From positions 1-64,000 of the forward strand of contig NZ_WTPX01000007.1 in NCBI RefSeq assembly GCF_013036045.1: a DNA stretch of 64,000 bases. The letters are read 5' to 3'. The notes beneath the pieces are model-generated. The model saw only the letters and a list, made by a program, of their open reading frames with translations. It had not been told where the DNA came from and did no database searches. A program made the position numbers and the translations under genes. Shown piece after piece: positions 1-7,262 of the stretch; the stretch's first letter is position 1; every line of letters starts with the position of its first letter. The DNA is from Alienimonas chondri (GTDB taxonomy: Bacteria > Planctomycetota > Planctomycetia > Planctomycetales > Planctomycetaceae).

Positions 1-24
1 TCCCTGCCCCCACGGACGCCCCCG

Positions 25-1356
25 ATGCAGACCGTCCGCTTCGCCCGCCGCCTCCTCCAACGCGCCGACGCCAAGGCGATCTGGAAGATGGGTTGGAACC
101 TCGGCCTCGGCGGGGCGAACAGCGTGCGACTGCACCGCAAGCGGATGAAGTCCGGGCAGTTCTTCCCGCCGTTTCTGTACGTCTCCGTCATCAACTCCTG
201 CAATCTGCGCTGTCAGGGGTGCTGGGTGGACGTGGCCCACGAGCGGCAGGAAATCGACCTGCCGACGATGGATCGCCTTATCAACGAGGCGAAGGAGATG
301 GGCAACCGCTTCTTCGGCCTCGTCGGCGGCGAGCCGTTTATGCATCCGCAGCTTCTCAAAATCGTCGAGAATCACCCGGACTGCTACTTCCAGATCTTCA
401 CCAACGGTCAGTTCATCACCGCCGACGTGGCGAAGGAGATGCGGCGCCTGGCGAACGTGACGCCGCTGATCTCCGTGGAAGGAAACGAGACCGTCTCCGA
501 CGAACGCCGCGGCCGGAAGGGCGTGTATAACAAGACGCTCCGCGGTATTCAGAACTGTCTGGATCACAAAGTGCCGACCGGCGTCTGCACCAGCGTCGCG
601 GCGTCGAACTTCGACGACCTCGTCAACGACGCCTGGCTCGACAAATTGATCGACATGGGCGTGCTCTATACCTGGTTCCACGTTTATCGCCCGATGGGAC
701 CGGACGCCTGCGAGGACCTCTGTCTGTCGCGGGAGCAGCAGAAAAAACTGCGGGAGTTCGTCGTCACCCGACGGGCCAGCAAGCCGATCGCGATTATCGA
801 CGCCTATTACGACGGCGAAGGCAAAGCCCTTTGCCCGGCGGTCACGGGGATCTCGCATCACATTAATCCGTGGGGCGATATCGAACCCTGCCCGATCGTG
901 CAGTTCAGCAAGGAATCGATCCATCAAACGGGCGGCCGCGCCGGCGACGACCCCCGTCATTTGAAGGATCGCTTCATGGAAAGCCGGTTCCTCAAGGACT
1001 TCCGCGACGTCGCCGCCGCTTCGACCCGCGGCTGCATCGTGCTGGAACGACCGGATCTGTTGAAGGAAGTGGTCGAAGCCCATTCCGCCGAGGACAGCAC
1101 CGCCCGCCGCACCGCGATGGCGGAGCTATCCGCGATGACGGTGCGAACCAGTCAATATCACCCCGGCGACGAAGTGCCGGAGAAAAGCTGGGCCTATCGA
1201 CTGGCGAAGAAGTATCTATTCGCGGACTTCGGCGTGTACAACGGCCACGATCACACCGGCAAGGCGGCGCCGTATTTATTGGATCGAGCCGAAGTCGACG
1301 GCGCCCCGGTCAAACCGGCGGCGGCGGAAGCGGACCTCGTGCAACTGACGGTCTGA
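25..1356 (+). CDS. Radical SAM protein with SPASM-like C-terminal cysteines
   Basis: A 443-residue cytoplasmic protein. The radical SAM iron-sulfur motif CNLRCQGCW is at residues 59-67 (C59, C63, C66, spacing CX3CX2C), followed by the family's GGEP-type SAM-binding segment (GLVGGEPF, about residue 97). Further cysteines lie near residue 270 (ALCPAV) and residue 290 (EPCPIV), in a context (NPWGDIEPCP) like the SPASM/twitch region that binds an auxiliary cluster. The family cleaves S-adenosylmethionine to start radical reactions; the substrate here is not recognisable. Although sulfatases occur in this window, I see nothing that makes this a sulfatase-maturating enzyme. The gene is followed by a 100-base gap with a strong palindrome and then acetate kinase. 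Confidence 0.88.
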   Translation: MQTVRFARRLLQRADAKAIWKMGWNLGLGGANSVRLHRKRMKSGQFFPPFLYVSVINSCNLRCQGCWVDVAHERQEIDLPTMDRLINEAKEMGNRFFGLVGGEPFMHPQLLKIVENHPDCYFQIFTNGQFITADVAKEMRRLANVTPLISVEGNETVSDERRGRKGVYNKTLRGIQNCLDHKVPTGVCTSVAASNFDDLVNDAWLDKLIDMGVLYTWFHVYRPMGPDACEDLCLSREQQKKLREFVVTRRASKPIAIIDAYYDGEGKALCPAVTGISHHINPWGDIEPCPIVQFSKESIHQTGGRAGDDPRHLKDRFMESRFLKDFRDVAAASTRGCIVLERPDLLKEVVEAHSAEDSTARRTAMAELSAMTVRTSQYHPGDEVPEKSWAYRLAKKYLFADFGVYNGHDHTGKAAPYLLDRAEVDGAPVKPAAAEADLVQLTV

Positions 1357-1377
1357 ACACCCCGTGATCATTCTTCG

Positions 1378-1446
1378 CCAACCCGAAGCGTCAGCGAGGG
1401 CTTCGGTCGCGTCCCCGGATTCGCCCTCGCTGACGCTTCGGGTTGG
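1378..1446. repeat. Perfect 24-bp inverted repeat (REP-like hairpin)
   Basis: The arms at 1378-1401 and 1423-1446 are perfect reverse complements (24 bases each, 21-base loop); the core reads CCCGAAGCGTCAGCGAGGG. It fills most of the gap between the radical SAM gene and acetate kinase. No T-tract follows, so it is a REP-like element or an mRNA hairpin rather than a classical terminator. A diverged relative of the core (CCCGAGGCGCAAGCCGAGG) occurs near 53984. Confidence 0.8.
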
Positions 1447-1455
1447 TGAACTTTC

Positions 1456-2616
1456 ATGACCACCACCGTTCTCGTCCTCAATGCGGGCAGCAGTTCGCTG
1501 AAGTGGATGCTGTTCGACGCCCCGGCGCTCTCCCGCCTGCGGTCCGGGATGGTGGAGCGCCTCGGAGAGCCGACCGGCCCGGGGACGCACGCGGAGGCGT
1601 TGGCCTCCGTGCTGAGCGAACTGGGCAACGTTCGCCCCGCCGTCGTCGGACACCGCATCGTCCACGGCGGGCGGACGTTCACCGGGCCGGCCCTGCTGGA
1701 CGAGTACGCGGTCGCGGAGGTGCAACGGCTCGTGCCCCTCGCCCCGCTGCACAATCCGCCGGCGCTGGCGGGGATCGCCGCCGTCGCGGAGCGGCTGCTG
1801 CACGTCCCGCAGGTGGGGGTCTTCGATACGGCCTTCCATCAAACCATGCCGGAAGCCGCCGCTCGCTACGCCCTGCCGCTGTGGTGCGAACGGGACCACG
1901 GCGTCCGTCGTTACGGCGCCCACGGCACGTCCCATCAATACGTCTCGCGCGTCGCCGGCGAGTTTCTTCAGCGAACCGACGGCCGCGACCCGGAGCCCCG
2001 TCGTCGGGAAGACTGGAACTTCGTCACCTTGCACTTGGGCAACGGATGCAGCGCCGCGGCGGTGCGCGGGGGCGTGTGCGTCGATACCAGCATGGGCCTC
2101 ACCCCGCTGGAGGGGCTGGTGATGGGCACCCGCTGCGGCGACCTCGACCCGGCGGCGGTGACGCATCTCCAGCGGTCGGCGGGGCTGTCGGCCGAGGAGG
2201 TGAACCGCGTGCTCAACCGGGAAAGCGGTCTCAAAGGGCTGTGCGGCGAAAACGACGTGCGCCGCGTGCTGGCCCGCGCGGCGGACGGGGATGCGGAGGC
2301 CGACCTCGCCCTCGACATCTACTGCCGCCGCATTCGTAAGTACGTCGGAGCGTACGCGGCGATTCTCGGGCGCTTGGACGGCCTCGTGTTCACGGCCGGG
2401 GTGGGCGAGAACGCCGCGGAGATCCGCCGACGGGTCTGCGAACCGCTGGGCGGCTTCGGCGTCACGCTCGACGCGGCCGCGAACGAAGTCCGATCGAAAG
2501 AACCCCGCCGGATCGACGCCGGCGGGTCCGCGGCGGTCCTCGTCGTGCCCACGGACGAAGAACAGGAGATCGCCCGACAGGCGTGGGGGTTGGTGAGGGG
2601 CGACGACGCGGCGTAG
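1456..2616 (+). CDS. ackA: Acetate kinase
   Basis: 386 residues, close to the usual ~400. It interconverts acetate + ATP and acetyl phosphate + ADP in the cytoplasm. Family signatures are clear: N-terminal NAGSSSLKW phosphate-binding segment (residues 9-17), VGHRIVHGG, FDTAFH, GTSHQYVS and HLGNGCS (ATP-binding), with FTAGVGENAAEIR near the C-terminus. No phosphotransacetylase gene is adjacent, so the partner enzyme must be elsewhere. The start is the first ATG after the palindrome; there is no convincing Shine-Dalgarno site. Confidence 0.95.
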   Translation: MTTTVLVLNAGSSSLKWMLFDAPALSRLRSGMVERLGEPTGPGTHAEALASVLSELGNVRPAVVGHRIVHGGRTFTGPALLDEYAVAEVQRLVPLAPLHNPPALAGIAAVAERLLHVPQVGVFDTAFHQTMPEAAARYALPLWCERDHGVRRYGAHGTSHQYVSRVAGEFLQRTDGRDPEPRRREDWNFVTLHLGNGCSAAAVRGGVCVDTSMGLTPLEGLVMGTRCGDLDPAAVTHLQRSAGLSAEEVNRVLNRESGLKGLCGENDVRRVLARAADGDAEADLALDIYCRRIRKYVGAYAAILGRLDGLVFTAGVGENAAEIRRRVCEPLGGFGVTLDAAANEVRSKEPRRIDAGGSAAVLVVPTDEEQEIARQAWGLVRGDDAA

Positions 2617-2625
2617 ACTGGATCT

Positions 2626-2847
2626 ATGAGCGATCCGTCGTCTCCCGCCGCCGACCCGCCGTACGCCTCGGCCGAGAGTCTGCCGGCGCTGCCGAAGCCG
2701 GAGGAGATCTCCTCTCTTTCGCAGTTATTCGGGGTGTTGAAAGGGCGGTTCGACTTGGACACGGAACTGGCCGAACTGCGTTCAGATCGCGACGACTGGG
2801 GGGGCGACGTGGAGCGGGCGTCCGACCTTGAGGCGGGCGGTGACTGA
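2626..2847 (+). CDS. Small hypothetical protein, possible antitoxin partner of the PIN protein
   Basis: A 73-residue acidic protein starting 9 bases after acetate kinase. The N-terminus is proline/serine-rich; the middle (SLSQLFGVLKGRFDLDTELAELR in its central part) could form one or two helices. It overlaps the start of the downstream PIN-domain gene, the arrangement typical of type II antitoxin-toxin pairs, where a small unstable protein precedes a PIN RNase. I recognise no DNA-binding fold (RHH, AbrB, Phd), so the antitoxin role is inferred from position and size only. Confidence 0.55.
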   Translation: MSDPSSPAADPPYASAESLPALPKPEEISSLSQLFGVLKGRFDLDTELAELRSDRDDWGGDVERASDLEAGGD

Positions 2848-3334
2848 CGAAACCGCGGACGTCACGACGGCTCTCCCGGGACGAAAGCCGGAACCGCTAC
2901 GGCTCAGTTGGGACTCGTCGATCCTGATCGCGTTTCTGAATGGCGAACCGGCGGGCGCCGGCGGGGCGGACGTCGTCAACGCCGTCGACGCCGGTCAGGC
3001 GACGTTGATTTCCTCGGCGGTCGTCGTCGCCGAGGTGCTCCGCCCGAAGTACGACGCGGCCACGTTGGCGCTCTACGATCGGGCATTCGGTTTGCCAGGC
3101 GTCGAGGTCGTGAACGTCGACGCCGACCTTGCCCGATTCGCCGCCGACCTGCGGGCCGAGTGTCCTAGATCGGAAAAAGGGAGGACGCTTCAAGTCGCCG
3201 ACGCGATCATCCTTGCTACAGCAGTCCGACATACAGACGTGCTGTACGCCCGGGACCGTCATCTTCTCCGATTGAACGGGCACGCCCTGACCGGCGGACT
3301 GACGATCATCGAACTCCCGCCGGCCGCCGCCTGA
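2840..3334 (+). CDS. PIN-domain protein (VapC-like RNase)
   Basis: About 164 residues. PIN domains are Mg-dependent RNases using 3-4 acidic residues. Counting from an in-frame TTG at 2828, these are D29 (LSWDSS), E69 (VVVAEVLRP), D125 (LQVADAIILAT) and D143 (YARDRHLL), all in canonical contexts, so the active site looks intact. I prefer the GTG at 2840 because GAGG lies six bases upstream (2830-2833); the TTG has no such site. The start overlaps the end of the small upstream gene, suggesting translational coupling. Most likely a VapC-type toxin, but a solitary PIN nuclease is possible. Confidence 0.82.
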   Translation: MTDETADVTTALPGRKPEPLRLSWDSSILIAFLNGEPAGAGGADVVNAVDAGQATLISSAVVVAEVLRPKYDAATLALYDRAFGLPGVEVVNVDADLARFAADLRAECPRSEKGRTLQVADAIILATAVRHTDVLYARDRHLLRLNGHALTGGLTIIELPPAAA

Positions 3335-3338
3335 CCCC

Positions 3339-4568
3339 ATGTTCTATCGCCATACGCTCCCCAACGGCGTCACCGTTCTCGCGGAACTCGATGCGGAGGC
3401 CCACTCCGTCGCGGTCGGCTACTTCGTGCGGTGCGGTCGGCGGGACGAACCGGAGGAACTGGCCGGCGTCTCGCACTTCCTCGAACACATGGCCTTCAAA
3501 GGCGACGAGCGGTACAGCGCGGAGGACGTGAACCGCGTGTTCGACGAGATCGGCGCCAAGTACAACGCCTACACCTCCCACGAGCAGACCGTCTATTACG
3601 CCGCCGTCCTGCCGGAGCACCTGCCGATCGCGGTCGATCTGCTCTCGACGCTCACCCGGCCGATCCTGCGGGACGAAGAGTTCGAACTGGAAAAGCAGGT
3701 CATCCTGGAGGAGATCGGGATGCACGACGACCAACCCGGCAGCGTGGCCTACGACGCGCTGAACGAGGCCCACTTCGCAGGACATCCGCTCGCCGGCAGC
3801 ATTCTCGGCTCGAACGAATCCGTCGGCGGGCTGACGATCGAGGCGATGCGCGACTACCACGCGACCCGGTACGTCGGCTCGAATCTGATCCTCGCCGTCT
3901 GCGGCAACGCAGACTGGGACGCGGTGTTGAAACTGGCCGAGGAGCACGCCAGCCGGGCGCCGAGCGGCGAGACCGACCGCCCCCTGCCCGAGCCGGCCCC
4001 CCGGCCGACCGCGCGGGCGATCCACAAGCCGGAGAACGCCCAGGAAACGGTGATGCTGGCGGGGAACGCCCCGTCGAACGCCTCCCCGCTGCGGCACGCG
4101 GCGGAGCTATTGAGCGTGATCGTCGGCGACGACACCGGCAGCCGGTTGTTCTGGGAATTGGTCGATCCCGGCCGCTGCGAAGCCTGCGAGTTGAGCTACA
4201 CCGACTTCGCCGGCGCCGGGATATACCTCACCTATCTCTCCTGCGACCCCGACCGGGCCGCGGAGAACGTCGCGGCGGTGCGGGAGGTATTCGACGCCGT
4301 CAACGCCCGCGGGATCACCGCGGAGGAGCTGGAACAGGCCAAGAACAAGGTCGCCAGCCGGATCGTTTTACGAAGCGAACGCCCGATGGGCCGCCTCGGC
4401 AGCCTCGGCGGGAACTGGCAGGACCGCGGCGAATATAAAACCGTGGAGGACGACCTCGCCGATCTCCGCCGGCTGACCGTCCACGACCTGCGCGATCTGC
4501 TGACGAAGTATCCGCTGGAGATCGTCACCACGGTGGGCGTCGGACCGTTGGATACGTTGGAGGCTTGA
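3339..4568 (+). CDS. M16-family zinc metalloprotease
   Basis: 409 residues, single-unit M16 (pitrilysin/processing-peptidase) protein. The inverted zinc motif HxxEH is at residues 46-50 (SHFLEHMAFKG), and the distal acidic ligand is expected in the ELEKQVILEEIGMHDD segment near residue 125. The second half has the usual non-catalytic M16 fold with the RxERxxGRLGSLG-type region near 350. No signal peptide is visible, so it is probably cytoplasmic or exported by an unusual route. The gene follows the PIN gene by four bases and its stop codon overlaps the next start, so it may be co-transcribed with the GNAT gene. Confidence 0.92.
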   Translation: MFYRHTLPNGVTVLAELDAEAHSVAVGYFVRCGRRDEPEELAGVSHFLEHMAFKGDERYSAEDVNRVFDEIGAKYNAYTSHEQTVYYAAVLPEHLPIAVDLLSTLTRPILRDEEFELEKQVILEEIGMHDDQPGSVAYDALNEAHFAGHPLAGSILGSNESVGGLTIEAMRDYHATRYVGSNLILAVCGNADWDAVLKLAEEHASRAPSGETDRPLPEPAPRPTARAIHKPENAQETVMLAGNAPSNASPLRHAAELLSVIVGDDTGSRLFWELVDPGRCEACELSYTDFAGAGIYLTYLSCDPDRAAENVAAVREVFDAVNARGITAEELEQAKNKVASRIVLRSERPMGRLGSLGGNWQDRGEYKTVEDDLADLRRLTVHDLRDLLTKYPLEIVTTVGVGPLDTLEA

Positions 4569-5077
4569 ACAAGCTCGTCACCGTCCGCGAGATGACCGCC
4601 GCCGACCTCGAACCGGTCCGGCTCATTTATAATTCCTCCGTCGAGCACACGACCGCCGTCTGGACGGAGGAGACGCGCGACGCGGCCGAGCAGCGGGCGT
4701 GGTTCGAGGAGAAGCAGGCCGCCGGCTGGCCGATCCTGTTGGCCGTGGATGAGAACGCCGCAGACCCTGTGCTGGGTTATGCGACGCTGGGCCCGTTCCG
4801 ATCGCAGCCGGGGTTTTGCCGCACCGCGGAACACAGCATCCACGTCGCCCCCGCCGCCCGCGGCCGCGGCGTCGGCCGCTCGCTCCTCGCCGCCCTGATC
4901 GAACGAGCCGAAGCACTGCCGCTGTGGGGGCTGATCGGCGTCATCTCCGCCGACAACGCCGCCAGCCTCGCCCTGCACGCCGCCCTCGGCTTCGAAGAAG
5001 TCGGCCGCTTCCCCGGCGTGGGTTTGAAGTGGGGGCGCCGGCTGGACGCGGTGTTTGTACAGAAGCGGATTGGATAA
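4565..5077 (+). CDS. GNAT N-acetyltransferase (phosphinothricin acetyltransferase-like)
   Basis: 170 residues. GNAT fold: N-terminal strand VTVREMTAADLEPVRLIYN, acetyl-CoA pyrophosphate-binding motif APAARGRGVGRSLL (about residues 96-109), then the SADNAASLALHAALGF motif characteristic of the PAT/bar-like subgroup, which acetylates small amines. The substrate cannot be told. The proposed TTG start overlaps the protease stop (TTGA); it keeps the N-terminal strand that family members have, whereas the next ATG (4592) would remove it. Confidence 0.87.
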   Translation: MNKLVTVREMTAADLEPVRLIYNSSVEHTTAVWTEETRDAAEQRAWFEEKQAAGWPILLAVDENAADPVLGYATLGPFRSQPGFCRTAEHSIHVAPAARGRGVGRSLLAALIERAEALPLWGLIGVISADNAASLALHAALGFEEVGRFPGVGLKWGRRLDAVFVQKRIG

Positions 5078-5084
5078 CGGATCA

Positions 5085-5104
5085 GCCGCTCAGCGGCAGC
5101 GTTT
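5085..5104 (+). terminator. Weak hairpin after the GNAT gene
   Basis: GCCGC (5085-5089) pairs with GCGGC (5093-5097) across a three-base loop, followed shortly by GTTTTATT. It lies between two convergent genes, where a terminator is expected, but the stem is only five pairs. Confidence 0.35.
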
Positions 5105-5106
5105 TA

Positions 5107-5550
5107 TTAAACGGAGACCGACTCAAGAACGAGCGAGCCCTCGTGTGCGTAGACGACTGAGCCAGCCGGGAAATAGAGCGACCATTCGGGCTCGTCAGGT
5201 TCGCTGGCTACAGAGCGAAGCAGTCGCCCGGAGTGGAGCGACAAAATAAGTTCTAAAGAAGGAGAAGCGGTAACGCAGCGAATCCGCTCGCCGCTGATCG
5301 CGGTGACGATGCGTGATGCCGCATCCGGATCAGTGGACGAAAACTCTCGGCCGGCCCCTGATTCGAGTACCCATTGAAAACCAAGATAGGCAGTATGCTC
5401 GGCCTTGGGCCGCCCGGACTGGCAGTAGGCCTTGGTGAGCGGCCCAATCTCGATATACAGAGCCGTGTAGTCGCCGAGCCACACCCTTGTGATGGGGAGT
5501 CCGATGGCGAAACTGGTGAGCTCTGCGAATCGCTGCTCATCGATCGACAT
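5107..5550 (-). CDS. Hypothetical protein with a strong ribosome binding site
   Basis: 147 residues starting MSIDEQRF; I recognise no family. The sequence alternates short hydrophobic strands and polar loops (FAIGLPITRVWLGDYTALYIEIG; LYFPAGSVVYAHEGSLVLES), consistent with a small beta-rich soluble protein, of the sort seen among immunity-like and uncharacterised orphans. An exact AAGGAGG stands eight bases before this ATG, so I choose it over the ATG/GTG further upstream. Its base composition appears less GC-rich than its neighbours, and a copy of the dispersed palindromic repeat begins about 60 bases upstream, which suggests later acquisition. Confidence 0.72.
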   Translation of the reverse strand: MSIDEQRFAELTSFAIGLPITRVWLGDYTALYIEIGPLTKAYCQSGRPKAEHTAYLGFQWVLESGAGREFSSTDPDAASRIVTAISGERIRCVTASPSLELILSLHSGRLLRSVASEPDEPEWSLYFPAGSVVYAHEGSLVLESVSV

Positions 5551-5558
5551 GGTCGCAA

Positions 5559-5565
5559 CCTCCTT
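5559..5565 (-). promoter_or_regulatory. Shine-Dalgarno AAGGAGG that fixes the start at 5550
   Basis: The plus strand reads CCTCCTT here, giving a perfect seven-base anti-16S match eight bases before the ATG. It is unusual in this window, where most genes have weak or no such site. Confidence 0.75.
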
Positions 5566-5606
5566 GCCGCCCATTTAATGTACATTTCGCAAAACGAATG
5601 ATAATT

Positions 5607-5690
5607 TGCGCCGGGCGCCATGCTCTCACGCCCCGGGAGCGAAGCGGATGGGGCAGGTGAGCATGCGAGCGACGACGTGAGAAGAGATAA
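5607..5690. repeat. Dispersed palindromic element, copy 1 (partial)
   Basis: Contains GCCGGGCGCCATGCTCTCAC, then GTGAGCATGCGAGCGA and ends near GACGTGAGAAG. These words recur in the four other copies listed in this window. The outer right arm is missing, so the copy looks truncated. Confidence 0.7.
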
Positions 5691-5741
5691 CTTCGTACTT
5701 CACACGGCATTGTTCGGTCCGCCGCCGGAACCTGTCGACCG

Positions 5742-6278
5742 TCACGGCGTTCGCCGGGCGGGGGGATTGGCCGCGACCGCAGAGTCGGCTTTGTGTGGAG
5801 CCTCGTCCTCTCGGTTCGGCTCTCGCGACTTGCTCTTCAGGCCGTGGGCTTCGAGCCGGCCGACGGCCAACAGCACGATGAAGGCGGTGACGGCCGCCGT
5901 GACGGCGACGCGGAACATCCCCAACCCGCAGGCCACGCCAAGTCCGCCGACGACCCAGATGGTCGCCGCGGTGGTCATGCCGCGGACGTTGCCGCGCGAC
6001 TGCAGAATGGCGCCGGCCCCGAGGAATCCCAGTCCCCCGATCACTCCGGAGACCGCACGGACCGGGTCGGCGCGGATGCCGTCGTGGGGGAAGGCCGACA
6101 ACGACAGGCAGAGCTCGATCGTGACGATCGTGACCGTAGCCGCCCCGATGGCGACCATCATATTCGTGCGCAAGCCGGCCGGTTTGTCGTGTACCTCGCG
6201 CTCCCAGCCCAACACGCCGGCGATGCCCGCGGCGGAGAGAATACGCACGACAATCTCACCTAAGGTGAGTTCTTCCAT
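5742..6278 (-). CDS. MgtC/SapB-family membrane protein
   Basis: 178 residues with four to five hydrophobic segments. The N-terminal MgtC domain is typical: a membrane helix, the RExxDKPAGLRTNM segment (here GWEREVHDKPAGLRTNMMVAIGA), then the GVIGGLGFLGAGAIL and VRGMTTAATIWV motifs. The family lies in the inner membrane and modulates Mg2+/phosphate homeostasis and F-type ATPase in pathogens, and is widespread in free-living bacteria with unknown roles. There is no C-terminal ACT-like domain; the tail is short and basic/acidic. Confidence 0.93.
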   Translation of the reverse strand: MEELTLGEIVVRILSAAGIAGVLGWEREVHDKPAGLRTNMMVAIGAATVTIVTIELCLSLSAFPHDGIRADPVRAVSGVIGGLGFLGAGAILQSRGNVRGMTTAATIWVVGGLGVACGLGMFRVAVTAAVTAFIVLLAVGRLEAHGLKSKSREPNREDEAPHKADSAVAANPPARRTP

Positions 6279-6386
6279 CAGTGATCTCGGCGGAGTGGCC
6301 GCGGTCGGCCCGCTGGGGCAAGGATCATAGCGTGACGCTGATCGGCTCGCCCCCGGAACGCACGGCGTGCGATCCCGGCTTCTCCC

Positions 6387-6779
6387 TCATCGACCGATCG
6401 CCGCGACCGCGAACACCCCGGTCAGGTAGACGAACGTGCCGACGAACAGCAGGTCGATCGCCCGGCGCCGACGGCGTTCTTCGGGGCTGTAATAGAACAA
6501 CTGTACGCCTAGTCGCGTGCCCCAGAAGAGGGTCAGGAAGCCGCTCAGTCCGCGGCCGAGGCCGGCGCCGCTCGACAGTTCGCCGGGATAGGCGAAGCAG
6601 GCGAGGCTGAGGCCGACGACCGTCAGCACGATGTAGACGTTCTGCACCCAAAACACCTGCCGCACCGACGACGGCAGCGCCGCGACCGCCTCCGGGTAGC
6701 GCAGCATCTTCACCGCCACGAAGTTCGCCGAGGCGATCCCCAATTGGAGCGCCCCGGCGAGGTAGAGAAGGATATCCAT
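6387..6779 (-). CDS. Small integral membrane protein, unknown function
   Basis: About 130 residues with four hydrophobic segments: LLYLAGALQLGIASANFVAV, a helix around VQNVYIVLTVVGLSLACFA, LSGFLTLFWGTRLGVQLFYY and LLFVGTFVYLTGVFAVAAI. The loop between helices 3 and 4 is basic (ERRRRRRA). No family was recognised with certainty. I chose the ATG at 6779 (MDILLYLAG); an in-frame GTG at 6800 would add seven polar residues. Confidence 0.7.
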   Translation of the reverse strand: MDILLYLAGALQLGIASANFVAVKMLRYPEAVAALPSSVRQVFWVQNVYIVLTVVGLSLACFAYPGELSSGAGLGRGLSGFLTLFWGTRLGVQLFYYSPEERRRRRAIDLLFVGTFVYLTGVFAVAAIGR

Positions 6780-6830
6780 GCCGTTTTGACCGCGGCTCAC
6801 GCCCGGCCGTCACGGCATCGGCCGAGCTGG

Positions 6831-7262
6831 TCAGCCCGCGCACATCGCTTTCAAGATGCCCGTCACGGACGTCGCGAGCGACGGGGAAACGTCGCACGGT
6901 CCGTCCTTGGTGAGGCGGACGAGACAGTCGCCAAACGCATCGCCCGTGTGCAGAGCGATCGCGGCGGCGGCAATCACTGGCGACCGGCTCATCCCCGCGC
7001 TGCAGGCGATCAACGTCCGCCGCCCGGTCCTCAAGAGTAAAGAGACACTCTCAACGGCGAAGACGAGCAATGACTCGGGGTTCGAGCCGTCGTCATGCAA
7101 CGGCACTCGGACGTAGACGAGATCCCGCCCGAGTTGGGCGGGCCGCTCCTCTGCGGCGAGATCGACGACCGCAGCAATCTCCAAGTCATACAGTCGGCGG
7201 AGGTCCCGGGCGGAGCCGGCGTTACCGAGGTAAACCGAGCCGTTGAACGCCGGGCGGATCAC
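6831..7262 (-). CDS. Dual-specificity-type protein phosphatase
   Basis: 143 residues. The cysteine phosphatase loop is LIACSAGMSRSPV (about residues 85-97), matching CX5R with the catalytic cysteine and arginine in place; the histidine that usually precedes the cysteine is alanine. A candidate general acid aspartate is in the PLHDDGSN segment about 30 residues before the loop. Such enzymes remove phosphate from Ser/Thr/Tyr. The GTG start overlaps the trigger factor stop as GTGA and uses the GAGGAG within the trigger factor tail as a ribosome site, so the two genes should be translated together. Confidence 0.85.
   Translation of the reverse strand: MIRPAFNGSVYLGNAGSARDLRRLYDLEIAAVVDLAAEERPAQLGRDLVYVRVPLHDDGSNPESLLVFAVESVSLLLRTGRRTLIACSAGMSRSPVIAAAAIALHTGDAFGDCLVRLTKDGPCDVSPSLATSVTGILKAMCAG

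Noticed and set aside
25..1356. Radical SAM protein as the sulfatase-maturating enzyme for the three sulfatases
   Set aside because: Sequence around the extra cysteines does not match that subgroup well enough, and it is far from every sulfatase gene.
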